From assembly GCA_012512605.1 (NCBI GenBank), contig JAAZDX010000026.1:1-22328 (forward strand): a DNA stretch of 22,328 nt. Reading direction: 5' to 3'. This stretch comes from Bacillota bacterium (lineage in GTDB: Bacteria; Bacillota; UBA4882; UBA10575). This document shows, piece by piece, positions 7,334-13,367 of the stretch; within the stretch, counting starts at the first letter, position 1; every line of letters begins with the position of its first letter. Made by a program: the position numbers and the translations under genes. The notes under the pieces are model-generated. The model saw only the letters and a list, made by a program, of their open reading frames with translations, made no database searches and was not told the origin of the DNA.

Positions 7334-7714
7334 TCATTTGTCTTTTTTGGCCTGCATGTATTCCTGCATGGCCTGGATGGAATCGCCACTGATCACATGC
7401 TCAATGGAACAGGCGTCCTGGTCGGCGACATCGGCGTCAATCTTTAATACTTCGATAAAGAACCGCTGGATAATCTGGTGCTTTTTGGAGGTTAATTTCG
7501 CCCGTTCCAGTCCGGTCGGGGTCAGATAAATTTTCTTGTATTTTTCGGTGGTAACCAGTCCCTTCTCCGCAAGCGTCGATATAGCGTTGTTGACGCTCGG
7601 CTTCGTGACGCCCAAACGTTCGGAGATATCCGAAACCCGGACACCGGAGTTTCCGTTGGAAAGCTCATAGATGGCTTCAAGATAATTTTCCATGGAGAAG
7701 GTAAGGTTAGCCAT
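7334..7714 (-). CDS. DtxR/MntR-family metal-dependent repressor
   Basis: A 126-aa repressor made of the N-terminal winged helix (about 5-65, recognition helix near VTKPSVNNAISTLAEKGL) and the dimerization domain (about 70-126). The C-terminal SH3 domain of DtxR/IdeR is absent, as in MntR. Metal site residues line up with DtxR numbering: H79, C102, E105 and H106 are present (ACSIEHVIS), but the DtxR Met10 / MntR Asp8 position is Asn10. E13 matches the MntR ligand E11, while DtxR E83 is Gln. The site is thus a hybrid with an iron-type cysteine. Start ATG at 7714 with GGAGGT 6 bases upstream. It is convergent with feoAB and probably represses that operon; a weak AGGT/ACCT dyad lies in its own promoter. 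Whether it answers to Fe(II) or Mn(II) cannot be settled from sequence, so no symbol is given. Confidence 0.9.
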   Translation of the reverse strand: MANLTFSMENYLEAIYELSNGNSGVRVSDISERLGVTKPSVNNAISTLAEKGLVTTEKYKKIYLTPTGLERAKLTSKKHQIIQRFFIEVLKIDADVADQDACSIEHVISGDSIQAMQEYMQAKKDK

Positions 7715-7748
7715 AAAAGTACCTCCATTGGTCCTAAAGGACGTTTAA

Positions 7749-7776
7749 AGGTTACTGTACACCTAATTATATTATA
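7749..7776 (-). promoter_or_regulatory. Possible promoter/operator of the DtxR-type gene
   Basis: Reading the minus strand, TATAAT (7776-7771) could be the -10, with only a weak -35 (TTTAAC, 7799-7794). Downstream of it is a short dyad AGGT (7749-7752) and ACCT (7761-7764) set in AT-rich flanks, in the place of an autorepression site. Arms of only 4 bp make this tentative. Confidence 0.35.
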
Positions 7777-7809
7777 CACGTTCTTTCCCGGAAGTTAAAG
7801 GCGGGGAAT

Positions 7810-8004
7810 TTGCTATTGATTGCTGACACGGGCTGGATTGTTAAAGTCTCCGTTTTTGGGGAGGAGGCCCCTCTGGGGGATGCGGATAAACGGAATTCCA
7901 GCTTTCGTCTAGATGAAAATGTGGTGGGGGCGGGGATCGAAATTTTGCCCACGATAGGCGTGGAGTTTAAATTTGGCCTTATGATTGGTCAGAATGAAAA
8001 TTGA
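7810..8004 (+). CDS. Doubtful 64-codon frame, possible gene fragment
   Basis: An open frame with a TTG start and no convincing ribosome site; the frame remains open upstream through the promoter of the DtxR-type gene. The translation has alternating hydrophobic and polar stretches, for example near its end GIEILPTIGVEFKFGL, which look like amphipathic beta strands of the sort found at the end of outer-membrane barrels. It could be a remnant of such a gene, or chance. The opposite strand is also open over much of this range, which lowers the weight of the frame. It overlaps the start of the arsR promoter by only a few bases. Not recognised; likely not expressed. Confidence 0.2.
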   Translation: MLLIADTGWIVKVSVFGEEAPLGDADKRNSSFRLDENVVGAGIEILPTIGVEFKFGLMIGQNEN

Positions 8005-8037
8005 CGTATTTGATTAAGTATACTATAATTTAATTAA
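8001..8037 (+). promoter_or_regulatory. Promoter of the arsR-ABC operon with imperfect dyad
   Basis: TTGACG (8001-8006), 17 bases, TATAAT (8024-8029): a near-perfect sigma-A promoter, start near 8036. Arms TTGATTAA (8010-8017) and TTAATTAA (8030-8037) form an inverted repeat with one mismatch centred on the -10, a usual position for an ArsR-family autorepressor site. The operator part is inference. Confidence 0.7.
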
Positions 8038-8074
8038 GCAAAAACTAAAATAATAAAGAAGGGAGGCAAACGCC

Positions 8075-8419
8075 ATGCTTGACGTCATTGTAATCTTTAA
8101 AGCGCTGGCCGACGAAACCAGATATCATCTGGTAAAAATGCTTTTAGGACATGATTATTGTGTTGGCGCGCTGGCCAAAAAACTGGGGATCTCGGAATCG
8201 GCGGTTTCGCAGCATCTGAAAATCCTCCGCCAGGCTGGGCTGGTCAAGGGCGACAAAAGAGGCTACTTTACCCATTACTCCGTAGAACGGGGGCTGCTCA
8301 AGGAGGCGGCCACAGAACTTAATAAATTGGCTGATTTAGCACGGATGAATTCAGAATGCCCAAAATTAACCGGGGCAAACCGTTCCTACTGTCGAAAGGA
8401 GGAAAAACCGAATGGGTGA
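8075..8419 (+). CDS. ArsR-family transcription regulator
   Basis: A 114-aa ArsR/SmtB-type winged-helix regulator. It begins with the usual FKALADETRYHLVKML helix pair and has a helix-turn-helix at about 28-52 (ALAKKLGISESAVSQHLKIL), then a beta wing GDKRGYFTHYSV. The classic ELCVCDL arsenic site is reduced to one cysteine (C29 in DYCVGALA). Two more cysteines lie in a flexible tail (C95, C106), so a metal or thiol-reactive ligand is possible but not assured. GGGAGG is 8 bases before the ATG. The stop overlaps the start of the ABC ATPase gene by 8 bases, so this is the first gene of a three-gene operon and very likely controls it. Such ArsR-ABC pairs usually repress an efflux pump until its substrate is present. 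The effector is unknown. Confidence 0.9.
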   Translation: MLDVIVIFKALADETRYHLVKMLLGHDYCVGALAKKLGISESAVSQHLKILRQAGLVKGDKRGYFTHYSVERGLLKEAATELNKLADLARMNSECPKLTGANRSYCRKEEKPNG

Positions 8420-9482
8420 ACCCAAATGCGCGCATCCGGAATTAAGACCAGAGGACGGGAGATGTAGTGCCGAATTGATTAGGCGTTGTCATGGACGGGA
8501 AAATGAGGCCACTGATCTGCCCATCATTGAAGTCAAGGATCTAAGGAAAAAATTCGGGGACTTTGTCGCGGTGAAAGGAATCAGCTTTGCGGTGCAAAAA
8601 GGAGAAATCTTCGGGTTCCTCGGTCCGAACGGCGCGGGGAAGACGACAACCATTAATATGCTTACCGGCTTGGCTCGACCCACAGCGGGTGCTATTACCA
8701 TTGCCGGACGGGATGGGATCAAAGAGATCAAAAAGGTACAGCGGATCATCGGGATCGTACCGGATGAAAGTAACCTCTACGATGAGATGAATGGCTATGA
8801 GAATCTAGTCTTCTGCGCTTCACTCTACGGGATAAAAAAAGGAGAAGCGGCACAGCGCGCCCGAGAACTGTTGAAGCAATTTTCCCTGGACGATACGGGT
8901 GATAAACCTTTTAAAGCCTATTCAAAAGGGATGAAGCGGAAGCTGACGATTGCGGCGGGGATCATCCATGAACCGGAGATTCTCTTCCTGGATGAGCCCA
9001 CGACTGGGATTGATGTGGAAAGTGCCCGGCAGATCAGAAGGCTGATTACAGAGCTAAATGCCAAAGGCACCACCATCTTCTTAACAACCCATTACCTTGA
9101 GGAGGCCGAACGGCTCTGCCACCGGGTTGGGTTTATTGTTAGTGGGGAAATCGTCAAGGTTGGGAATGTTAATGATTTGATGAATAAGGCCCAGCAGGAA
9201 AAGATCGTAGAATTCGTTGTTGAGCAGGGACGCCCTAATTTTGGAGCCATTCTTTCAGATCACTTTCCCCATGTTACCATCAAGCACATATCGCCGGAGC
9301 GCATCCGGATCGGTTCAGCGGAGGAGATTCAACTGATGCCTTTTATGCGCCTCTTTGATGAGTATGGTATGGTTGTGCACGAGGCGAAAATTTTACGACC
9401 TTCCCTTGAAGAGGTTTTTGTTAAGCTTACCGGGATCGAAATCAGTAAATTAGAAGCAAAAAAGGGAGGAGGCAAAAAATGA
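8412..9482 (+). CDS. ABC transporter ATPase with Cys/His-rich N-terminal extension
   Basis: A 356-aa ABC-2-type exporter ATPase. Motifs: Walker A GPNGAGKTT (71-79), signature YSKGMKRKL (170-178), Walker B EILFLDEPTTGID (189-201) and switch His in TTHYLEE. A C-terminal region of about 90 residues matches the usual tail of CcmA/DrrA-like ATPases. The first 36 residues are not part of an ABC fold. They hold C6, H8, C18, C26 and H27 in the order C-x-H-P...C...C-H-G, like small stand-alone Cys-rich proteins that I recall near ArsR genes in clostridia; that memory needs a search. The fusion looks real: ATG 8412 follows AAAGGAGG and no ATG or GTG lies between the extension and the ABC domain. A TTG inside it (codon 22) has no ribosome site. 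The gene overlaps both arsR and the permease. The substrate is unknown: metal, drug or peptide. Confidence 0.93.
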   Translation: MGEPKCAHPELRPEDGRCSAELIRRCHGRENEATDLPIIEVKDLRKKFGDFVAVKGISFAVQKGEIFGFLGPNGAGKTTTINMLTGLARPTAGAITIAGRDGIKEIKKVQRIIGIVPDESNLYDEMNGYENLVFCASLYGIKKGEAAQRARELLKQFSLDDTGDKPFKAYSKGMKRKLTIAAGIIHEPEILFLDEPTTGIDVESARQIRRLITELNAKGTTIFLTTHYLEEAERLCHRVGFIVSGEIVKVGNVNDLMNKAQQEKIVEFVVEQGRPNFGAILSDHFPHVTIKHISPERIRIGSAEEIQLMPFMRLFDEYGMVVHEAKILRPSLEEVFVKLTGIEISKLEAKKGGGKK

Positions 9483-10213
9483 GAACGGGGCTTGCTTTTT
9501 GGAGCATCTTGAAGAAAGACATGCGCAACTATTATCTCAAACCGCCCAATATCAGCTGGGGGATTATTTTCCCGATCTCCTGGGGCTTAATGTTTATTCT
9601 GCGGTCCACCACGCCGGTGGATATCCGTCATCTCCTTCCGGGCGTGATGGCTTTGTCGGTCTTGTTTGGGACCACATCCATGCTGGCGGTCACCATTACT
9701 TTTGAAAGGAAAAGCCGTTCCTTTGAGCGGTTGTTGCTTGCCCCGATCAGTCTAAACCTGTTGATGCTGGCCAAAACCACCGGGGCCATCATATTTGGAC
9801 TGGCCAATGCCTTTGTTCCCGTTTTGTTCGTTGCTTTTTTGGTTGATCTCTCCGGCATCAATTGGGTACTGACGGTCGTTGGAGTTTTCCTGATTGCGGT
9901 GACTTCGACTTTCCTTGGGCTTTTTATTGCGGTGTCGGTCAGTGAAGTTTTCGAAGCCCAAACCTTCTCCAACTTTTTCCGTTTTCCCATGATCTTTCTT
10001 TGTGGTTTGTTTATCCCCGTCGATCATCTCCCAATATTTCTGCAGCCACTCTCTTTTCTGCTGCCCCTGACCTATGGCGTCGACGTTCTGCGTTTTGCGA
10101 TTAACAATACGGGTCGTATTCGGTTGTGGCTTAGTCTCCTCGTTCTCCTGGTGTACAGTATTGGCCTGTTTATGACCAGCAGACATAATATTAAGAAAAA
10201 GTGGATTTATTAA
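9479..10213 (+). CDS. ABC-2 type transporter permease
   Basis: A 244-aa membrane protein with about six predicted helices (roughly residues 22-42, 52-75, 97-125, 132-158, 165-185 and 218-237), the normal plan of ABC-2 permeases of the DrrB/NodJ group. The conserved element before the last external loop appears as FPMIFLCGLFIPVDHLP, followed by LPLTYGVDVLR, both characteristic of the family. ATG 9479 overlaps the ATPase stop as ATGA, with GGGAGGAGG just before it. With the preceding ATPase it forms a half-size exporter, presumably a homodimer of each. The C-terminus is basic (KKKWIY), in the cytoplasm by the positive-inside rule. No terminator follows; the next gene has its own promoter. Confidence 0.93.
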   Translation: MRTGLAFWSILKKDMRNYYLKPPNISWGIIFPISWGLMFILRSTTPVDIRHLLPGVMALSVLFGTTSMLAVTITFERKSRSFERLLLAPISLNLLMLAKTTGAIIFGLANAFVPVLFVAFLVDLSGINWVLTVVGVFLIAVTSTFLGLFIAVSVSEVFEAQTFSNFFRFPMIFLCGLFIPVDHLPIFLQPLSFLLPLTYGVDVLRFAINNTGRIRLWLSLLVLLVYSIGLFMTSRHNIKKKWIY

Positions 10214-10236
10214 GGAATGAAATAATGGGTACAAAA

Positions 10237-10279
10237 TTTGATCCGGGTCAAATTAAATACCGGGAACATCTGTTATAAT
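10237..10279 (+). promoter_or_regulatory. FNR/CRP-type class II promoter of the RIC-like gene
   Basis: TTTGATCCGGGTCAAA (10237-10252) is a 16-base palindrome with one mismatched pair and fits the FNR-type pattern TTGAT-N4-ATCAA with one substitution. TATAAT lies at 10274-10279, giving a start near 10286, so the box is centred at -41.5, the classic class II activator position. The -35 hexamer (10251-10256, AATTAA) is poor, as expected of an activator-dependent promoter. Activation by an FNR/DNR-like protein in low O2 or with NO is inferred. Confidence 0.72.
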
Positions 10280-10313
10280 GAAGCCACCAGTAAAGAAGAA
10301 AGGAAGGAAAACC

Positions 10314-10598
10314 ATGGATTTTAATCGCGTAAAAGCAGAGCACCTTAAAACACTCGAACAATATGTACCAATTGTCGCCCGCGTGCATGGGGGGAGTAAC
10401 CCGGAATTTCTTGAAGTCCAAAAACAATTTGAGGCGATCAAAAAAAAGCTGAAAGCAGCCGGTAGCGAAAAACCGGAATTAATCAGTGAATTCCAGCAAT
10501 TACGGAAAATTACGGACAATTATACCGTACCCGATGGGGTCTGCGAAAGCTATGCTGCGGTCTACAAAATGCTAGCCGAGTTGGATGAGGCCTACTAA
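10314..10598 (+). CDS. Small RIC-like (iron-sulfur repair / hemerythrin-associated) protein
   Basis: A 94-aa helical, cytoplasmic protein. The pattern H10-LKTLEQYVPIVARVHGG (to residue 27) then NPEF, and later LRKITDNYTVPDGVCESYAAVY, resembles small clostridial proteins that are annotated as RIC-type iron-sulfur cluster repair proteins, relatives of ScdA/YtfE. This is recognition from memory, not a search. Histidines H10 and H25 are kept, but where these proteins often read VHG..HPE the histidine is Asn29 here, so a full diiron site within this short chain is doubtful. ATG 10314 follows AAGGAAGG; an ATG at 10278 lies inside the -10 hexamer and cannot be the start. An FNR-type box governs the promoter, fitting a role under anaerobic or nitrosative stress alongside FprA. 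Confidence 0.68.
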   Translation: MDFNRVKAEHLKTLEQYVPIVARVHGGSNPEFLEVQKQFEAIKKKLKAAGSEKPELISEFQQLRKITDNYTVPDGVCESYAAVYKMLAELDEAY

Positions 10599-10610
10599 GA
10601 AAAGAGGAAG

Positions 10611-10694
10611 ATGTCATTCTCCCGGCGGAGTACCACGACGGGACCGGCCAAAGTCCTCCTTAAGGGCGTTGACACCTACCTGGTTTTGCGCTAA
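10611..10694 (+). CDS. Doubtful 27-aa frame after the RIC-like gene
   Basis: An ATG preceded by AAGAGG opens a 27-aa frame 12 bases after the RIC-like stop codon. The product is basic, with a hydrophobic end (VLLKGVDTYLVLR). It is too short to judge, resembles nothing I know, and overlaps a predicted promoter for the metal ATPase. The spacing of the ribosome site is tight. Probably chance. Confidence 0.17.
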   Translation: MSFSRRSTTTGPAKVLLKGVDTYLVLR

Positions 10695-10697
10695 TTC
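10669..10697 (+). promoter_or_regulatory. Candidate promoter of the metal ATPase gene
   Basis: TTGACA (10669-10674), 17 bases, TAATTC (10692-10697). The -35 is perfect and the -10 is poor. It would leave a leader of about 100 bases before the ATPase gene; I recognise no known riboswitch in that leader and no terminator hairpin with a T-run. Confidence 0.4.
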
Positions 10698-10801
10698 ACT
10701 TCGTGGAGTTAATGAAGCCAGCGTGAGTGCCTTGGTAGCCGGCTGGGATGGCTAAGTTAAAGGAAGGCGCTGCTTAGGAAAAGAGTAAAGGTGGTGGCGG
10801 G

Positions 10802-12655
10802 ATGCAACAACATATTTTGCGAAATAAGAACAAGATTGTGTTAATCAGTGGTGTTTTGATTGTGCTTGGTTTCTTAAGCAAGCGGACAGTGAGTAATCTA
10901 GCGCTTTTTGAAGGGGCATTGATCACTGCTTCGGCCTTCGGAGTCGCGCCAATTGCGATCCAAGCCTACCAAGCGCTGAGAGTAAAAGTGGTCAGTATCG
11001 ATGTTTTAGTGACCATCGCTGTTGTGGGGGCGTTTTTGATCCGGAACTACGAAGAAGCGGCCATTGTTACTTTCCTCTTCCTCTTTGGTGCTTTTTTGGA
11101 GCAACGGACGTTAAATAAAACGCGTTCCGCCATCAAAGAGTTGACGGAGATGGCCCCGGAAAGTGCGTTCAAACAAAGGGAAGACGGCGAGTTTGTCGAG
11201 GTGGAAGTGGACGAGGTCGATGTTGGCGATGTTTTACTGGTGAAAACAGGGGCCAAAGTTCCGGTTGATGGCCATGTGATCGCGGGTGAAGGTAGTGTGA
11301 ACGAAGCAAGCATTACCGGCGAATCCATCCCTGTGGCCAAAGAAAAGGGGTCCAAGGTTTATGCCGGGACCATCCTTGATAATGGGACCATCCAGATTGT
11401 AGCGGACCGGGTCGGGGAAGATACAACCTTTGGTAAAATCATTGAACTGGTCGAGGAAGCCCAGGATTCGAAGTCAGAGGCGGAGCGTTTTATCGACCGT
11501 TTCGCAAAATACTATACCCCAGCCGTTCTTGTCCTCTCCTTTATCGTCTGGTTATTCTCGCGCCATCTTGAACTAGCCATTACCATTCTTGTGCTCGGCT
11601 GTCCTGGCGCCCTGGTTATTGGGGTCCCCGTCTCTAATGTGGCCGGGATCGGCAATGGCGCGCGGCATGGTGTTCTCCTTAAGGGAAGTGAAGTGGTTAG
11701 TGATTTTAGCAGGTTGCAGACCATGGTCTTCGATAAAACGGGGACCCTGACGGTGGGAAAACCAACGGTAGCCGAAACCGCCTATTATGGCGATAATATT
11801 GATGAAGCATTAGGTTATCTTGCCAGTGTGGAACGGGAATCGGATCATCCCTTGGCCAAAGCGGTTTTAGAGGCGATTGGCGAAACACAATACGCAACCG
11901 TGGAAGAGACCGAAGTGGTAAAAGGGGGCGGCATTGTTGCCCGGGTCAATGGCCATCGCATCGCGGTCGGTAATGTCGCCTTGATGGAAAGGGAAAAGGT
12001 TGAACTTAGTGAGAAAGCCCGTGCGGATGTGGCGCGTTTCGAAAAGAACGGTAATTCTCTGGTCCTCACGGCCGTCGATGGTAAGCTCAAAGTTTTGCTG
12101 GGGGTTCGTGACCAGATCCGTCCCGGCGTGAAAGAGGATCTCCGCAAGCTAGAGAGGTTGGGGGTCAAAAATCTGGTGATGCTCTCCGGCGACAACCAAG
12201 GTACAGTTGACGTGGTCAGTCGGGAGTTGGGCCTGACGGAAGCCCGTGGCAATATGTTACCGGAGGATAAGGCGGCCTACATTGAGCACTTAATCAAGGA
12301 AAAAGGCCAGGTTGTTGCTTTTGTTGGCGATGGGGTCAACGATAGTCCGTCACTGGCTTTGGCCAACATTGGCATCGCGATGGGCGGTGGGACCGACGTG
12401 GCGATTGAAACCTCCGATGTGGTCTTGATGAACTCCGATTTTAGCCGTCTACCCCATGCCCTGGGTTTGACAAAAGCAATCGCGCGTAATATGAAGCAGA
12501 ACATTTTTATTGCGGTCGGTGTTGTCTTCGTCTTACTGGCTAGTCTCATCTTTAGCGACTGGATGAACATGTCCATCGGTATGTTGGTGCATGAAGGGAG
12601 TATCTTGGCGGTCATCTTAAACGGGATGCGCCTCCTGCGGTACCGATTAAGATAA
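10802..12655 (+). CDS. P1B-type heavy-metal ATPase with CPG motif
   Basis: A 617-aa metal-pumping P-type ATPase of the inner membrane. Conserved parts: eight predicted helices, TGES (172-175) in the actuator domain, DKTGT (311-315) with phosphorylated Asp311, SDHP (347-350) that contacts ATP, and the hinge GDGVNDSPSLA near 520. The TM6 metal motif is CPG (267-269) in VLGCPGALVIG, not the CPC of copper and zinc/cadmium pumps or the SPC of P1B-4. The last helix has HEGS followed by ILAVILNGMRLL, close to the HEGG element of P1B-4 pumps for Co/Zn/Fe. There is no N-terminal metal-binding domain; a separate HMA protein is encoded just downstream. AAAGGTGG lies about 8 bases before the ATG. Efflux of a divalent metal is likely, but the cation is not decided by these motifs. 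Confidence 0.93.
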   Translation: MQQHILRNKNKIVLISGVLIVLGFLSKRTVSNLALFEGALITASAFGVAPIAIQAYQALRVKVVSIDVLVTIAVVGAFLIRNYEEAAIVTFLFLFGAFLEQRTLNKTRSAIKELTEMAPESAFKQREDGEFVEVEVDEVDVGDVLLVKTGAKVPVDGHVIAGEGSVNEASITGESIPVAKEKGSKVYAGTILDNGTIQIVADRVGEDTTFGKIIELVEEAQDSKSEAERFIDRFAKYYTPAVLVLSFIVWLFSRHLELAITILVLGCPGALVIGVPVSNVAGIGNGARHGVLLKGSEVVSDFSRLQTMVFDKTGTLTVGKPTVAETAYYGDNIDEALGYLASVERESDHPLAKAVLEAIGETQYATVEETEVVKGGGIVARVNGHRIAVGNVALMEREKVELSEKARADVARFEKNGNSLVLTAVDGKLKVLLGVRDQIRPGVKEDLRKLERLGVKNLVMLSGDNQGTVDVVSRELGLTEARGNMLPEDKAAYIEHLIKEKGQVVAFVGDGVNDSPSLALANIGIAMGGGTDVAIETSDVVLMNSDFSRLPHALGLTKAIARNMKQNIFIAVGVVFVLLASLIFSDWMNMSIGMLVHEGSILAVILNGMRLLRYRLR

Positions 12656-12763
12656 CACGCGAAACTCACCGGTAAAATTCTCGGCAAATGCCGGATGAAA
12701 GCAATTGGCGGTAAATAAGGAACAATAGCCATTAAGTAAAAATGTTTTTTGAGGAGGATGAAG

Positions 12764-12991
12764 ATGAAAAAAGCCACAATTCAACTGGAAACCTTAGCTT
12801 GCCCCTCATGTATGCAGAAAATTGACAATGCGGTAAAGGCTTTGGAAGGTGTGGAGCAGGAAAGTGTCAAGGTCATGTTCAACGCAAGTAAAGTAAAGCT
12901 GAACTTTGATGATGAAAAGATATCAATCGACCAAATCGAAAAAGCCATCACGACCCTCGGGTATGAGGTGAAAAAGTCGCAAGTAAGGTAG
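12764..12991 (+). CDS. Stand-alone HMA metal-binding protein (CopZ-like)
   Basis: A 75-aa heavy-metal-associated (HMA, ferredoxin-like fold) protein. The metal site is C13-P-S-C16 in LETLACPSCMQKI, a variant of the usual GMTCxxC loop with LACPSC. The remainder has the beta-alpha-beta pattern, ending in AITTLGYEVKK. It sits 108 bases after the P1B ATPase gene, which lacks its own HMA domain, so it probably serves that pump as chaperone or regulatory domain. The ATG at 12764 is chosen because GAGGAGG (12751-12757) is 6 bases before it; the ATG at 12758 is too close. The pair is closed by a strong terminator, suggesting co-transcription with the ATPase. Metal identity is unknown; Cu(I), Zn(II) and Cd(II) are all bound by this fold. 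Confidence 0.9.
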   Translation: MKKATIQLETLACPSCMQKIDNAVKALEGVEQESVKVMFNASKVKLNFDDEKISIDQIEKAITTLGYEVKKSQVR

Positions 12992-13017
12992 GATAACGAG
13001 TGGTTTAGTTAGCAGAG

Positions 13018-13047
13018 AAAAACATCGCAGCCGCGATGTTTTTTTAT
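13018..13047 (+). terminator. Rho-independent terminator after the HMA gene
   Basis: ACATCGC and GCGATGT form the core stem (about 13021-13028 with 13033-13040) around a 4-base loop. It is preceded by an A-run and followed by a run of T residues to about 13046, so it may work in both directions. Confidence 0.92.
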
Positions 13048-13308
13048 CCTGTCATAAAAAACAGAAATCAACAGAAAGGAGGCTCCAGTACCGGTAAGAC
13101 ATCAGAGTCCGGCCAGATGGGCGTCAAACCATCCTTAAAACAAAATAAAGAAGAGACTACCGAACCGGGAGAACCGTTGAAGAGCCGGCAGGTAATGCGG
13201 GACGAGTAGCGAATATTTTCCTGAGAACATGTGGATAGATCTGGACGCCTTTTTCGCGAAGATTTCCAGGAGATTCAAGCGCTTATAGAAGTTTATAGCG
13301 AAGTGTAT
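13048..13308 (+). other. Non-coding gap before the Kdo operon, possible gene remnants
   Basis: No supported gene. An AGAAAGGAGG ribosome-like site at about 13074-13083 has no start codon at a proper distance, although a frame stays open after it to the TAG at 13207-13209. A 19-codon frame at 13229-13288 reads MWIDLDAFFAKI at its start, which resembles motif I of Y-family DNA polymerases (DinB: DxDAFFA), then stops. These may be remnants of lost genes or chance. Confidence 0.3.
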
Positions 13309-13314
13309 TATAAT
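13309..13314 (+). promoter_or_regulatory. -10 element of the Kdo operon promoter
   Basis: A perfect TATAAT lies 54 bases before the kdsB start. No good -35 hexamer is found 16-18 bases upstream (TAGAAG at 17), so the promoter is either weak or activator-dependent. Confidence 0.45.
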
Positions 13315-13367
13315 AGACTAGTGCTAGTGCTTATATTCAAGAGTGTGTTTTTGTAGGGGTGAAAGCA

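Noticed and set aside
9752..10234. Minus-strand frame of 160 codons
   Set aside because: Antisense to the ABC-2 permease; its Gln/Asn/Lys-rich product is the mirror of hydrophobic codons, not a protein family.
10278..10313. ATG at 10278 as start of the RIC-like gene
   Set aside because: It lies inside the -10 hexamer of the promoter and has no ribosome site; ATG 10314 has AAGGAAGG just before it.
10698..10801. Leader of the metal ATPase as a metal riboswitch
   Set aside because: I could not match it to known metal riboswitch consensus elements and saw no terminator or clear ribosome-site hairpin, so I left it as an unremarkable leader.
12277..12777. Minus-strand frame of 166 codons reaching into the ATPase-HMA gap
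   Set aside because: Mostly antisense to the metal ATPase; no ribosome site and no recognizable domain.
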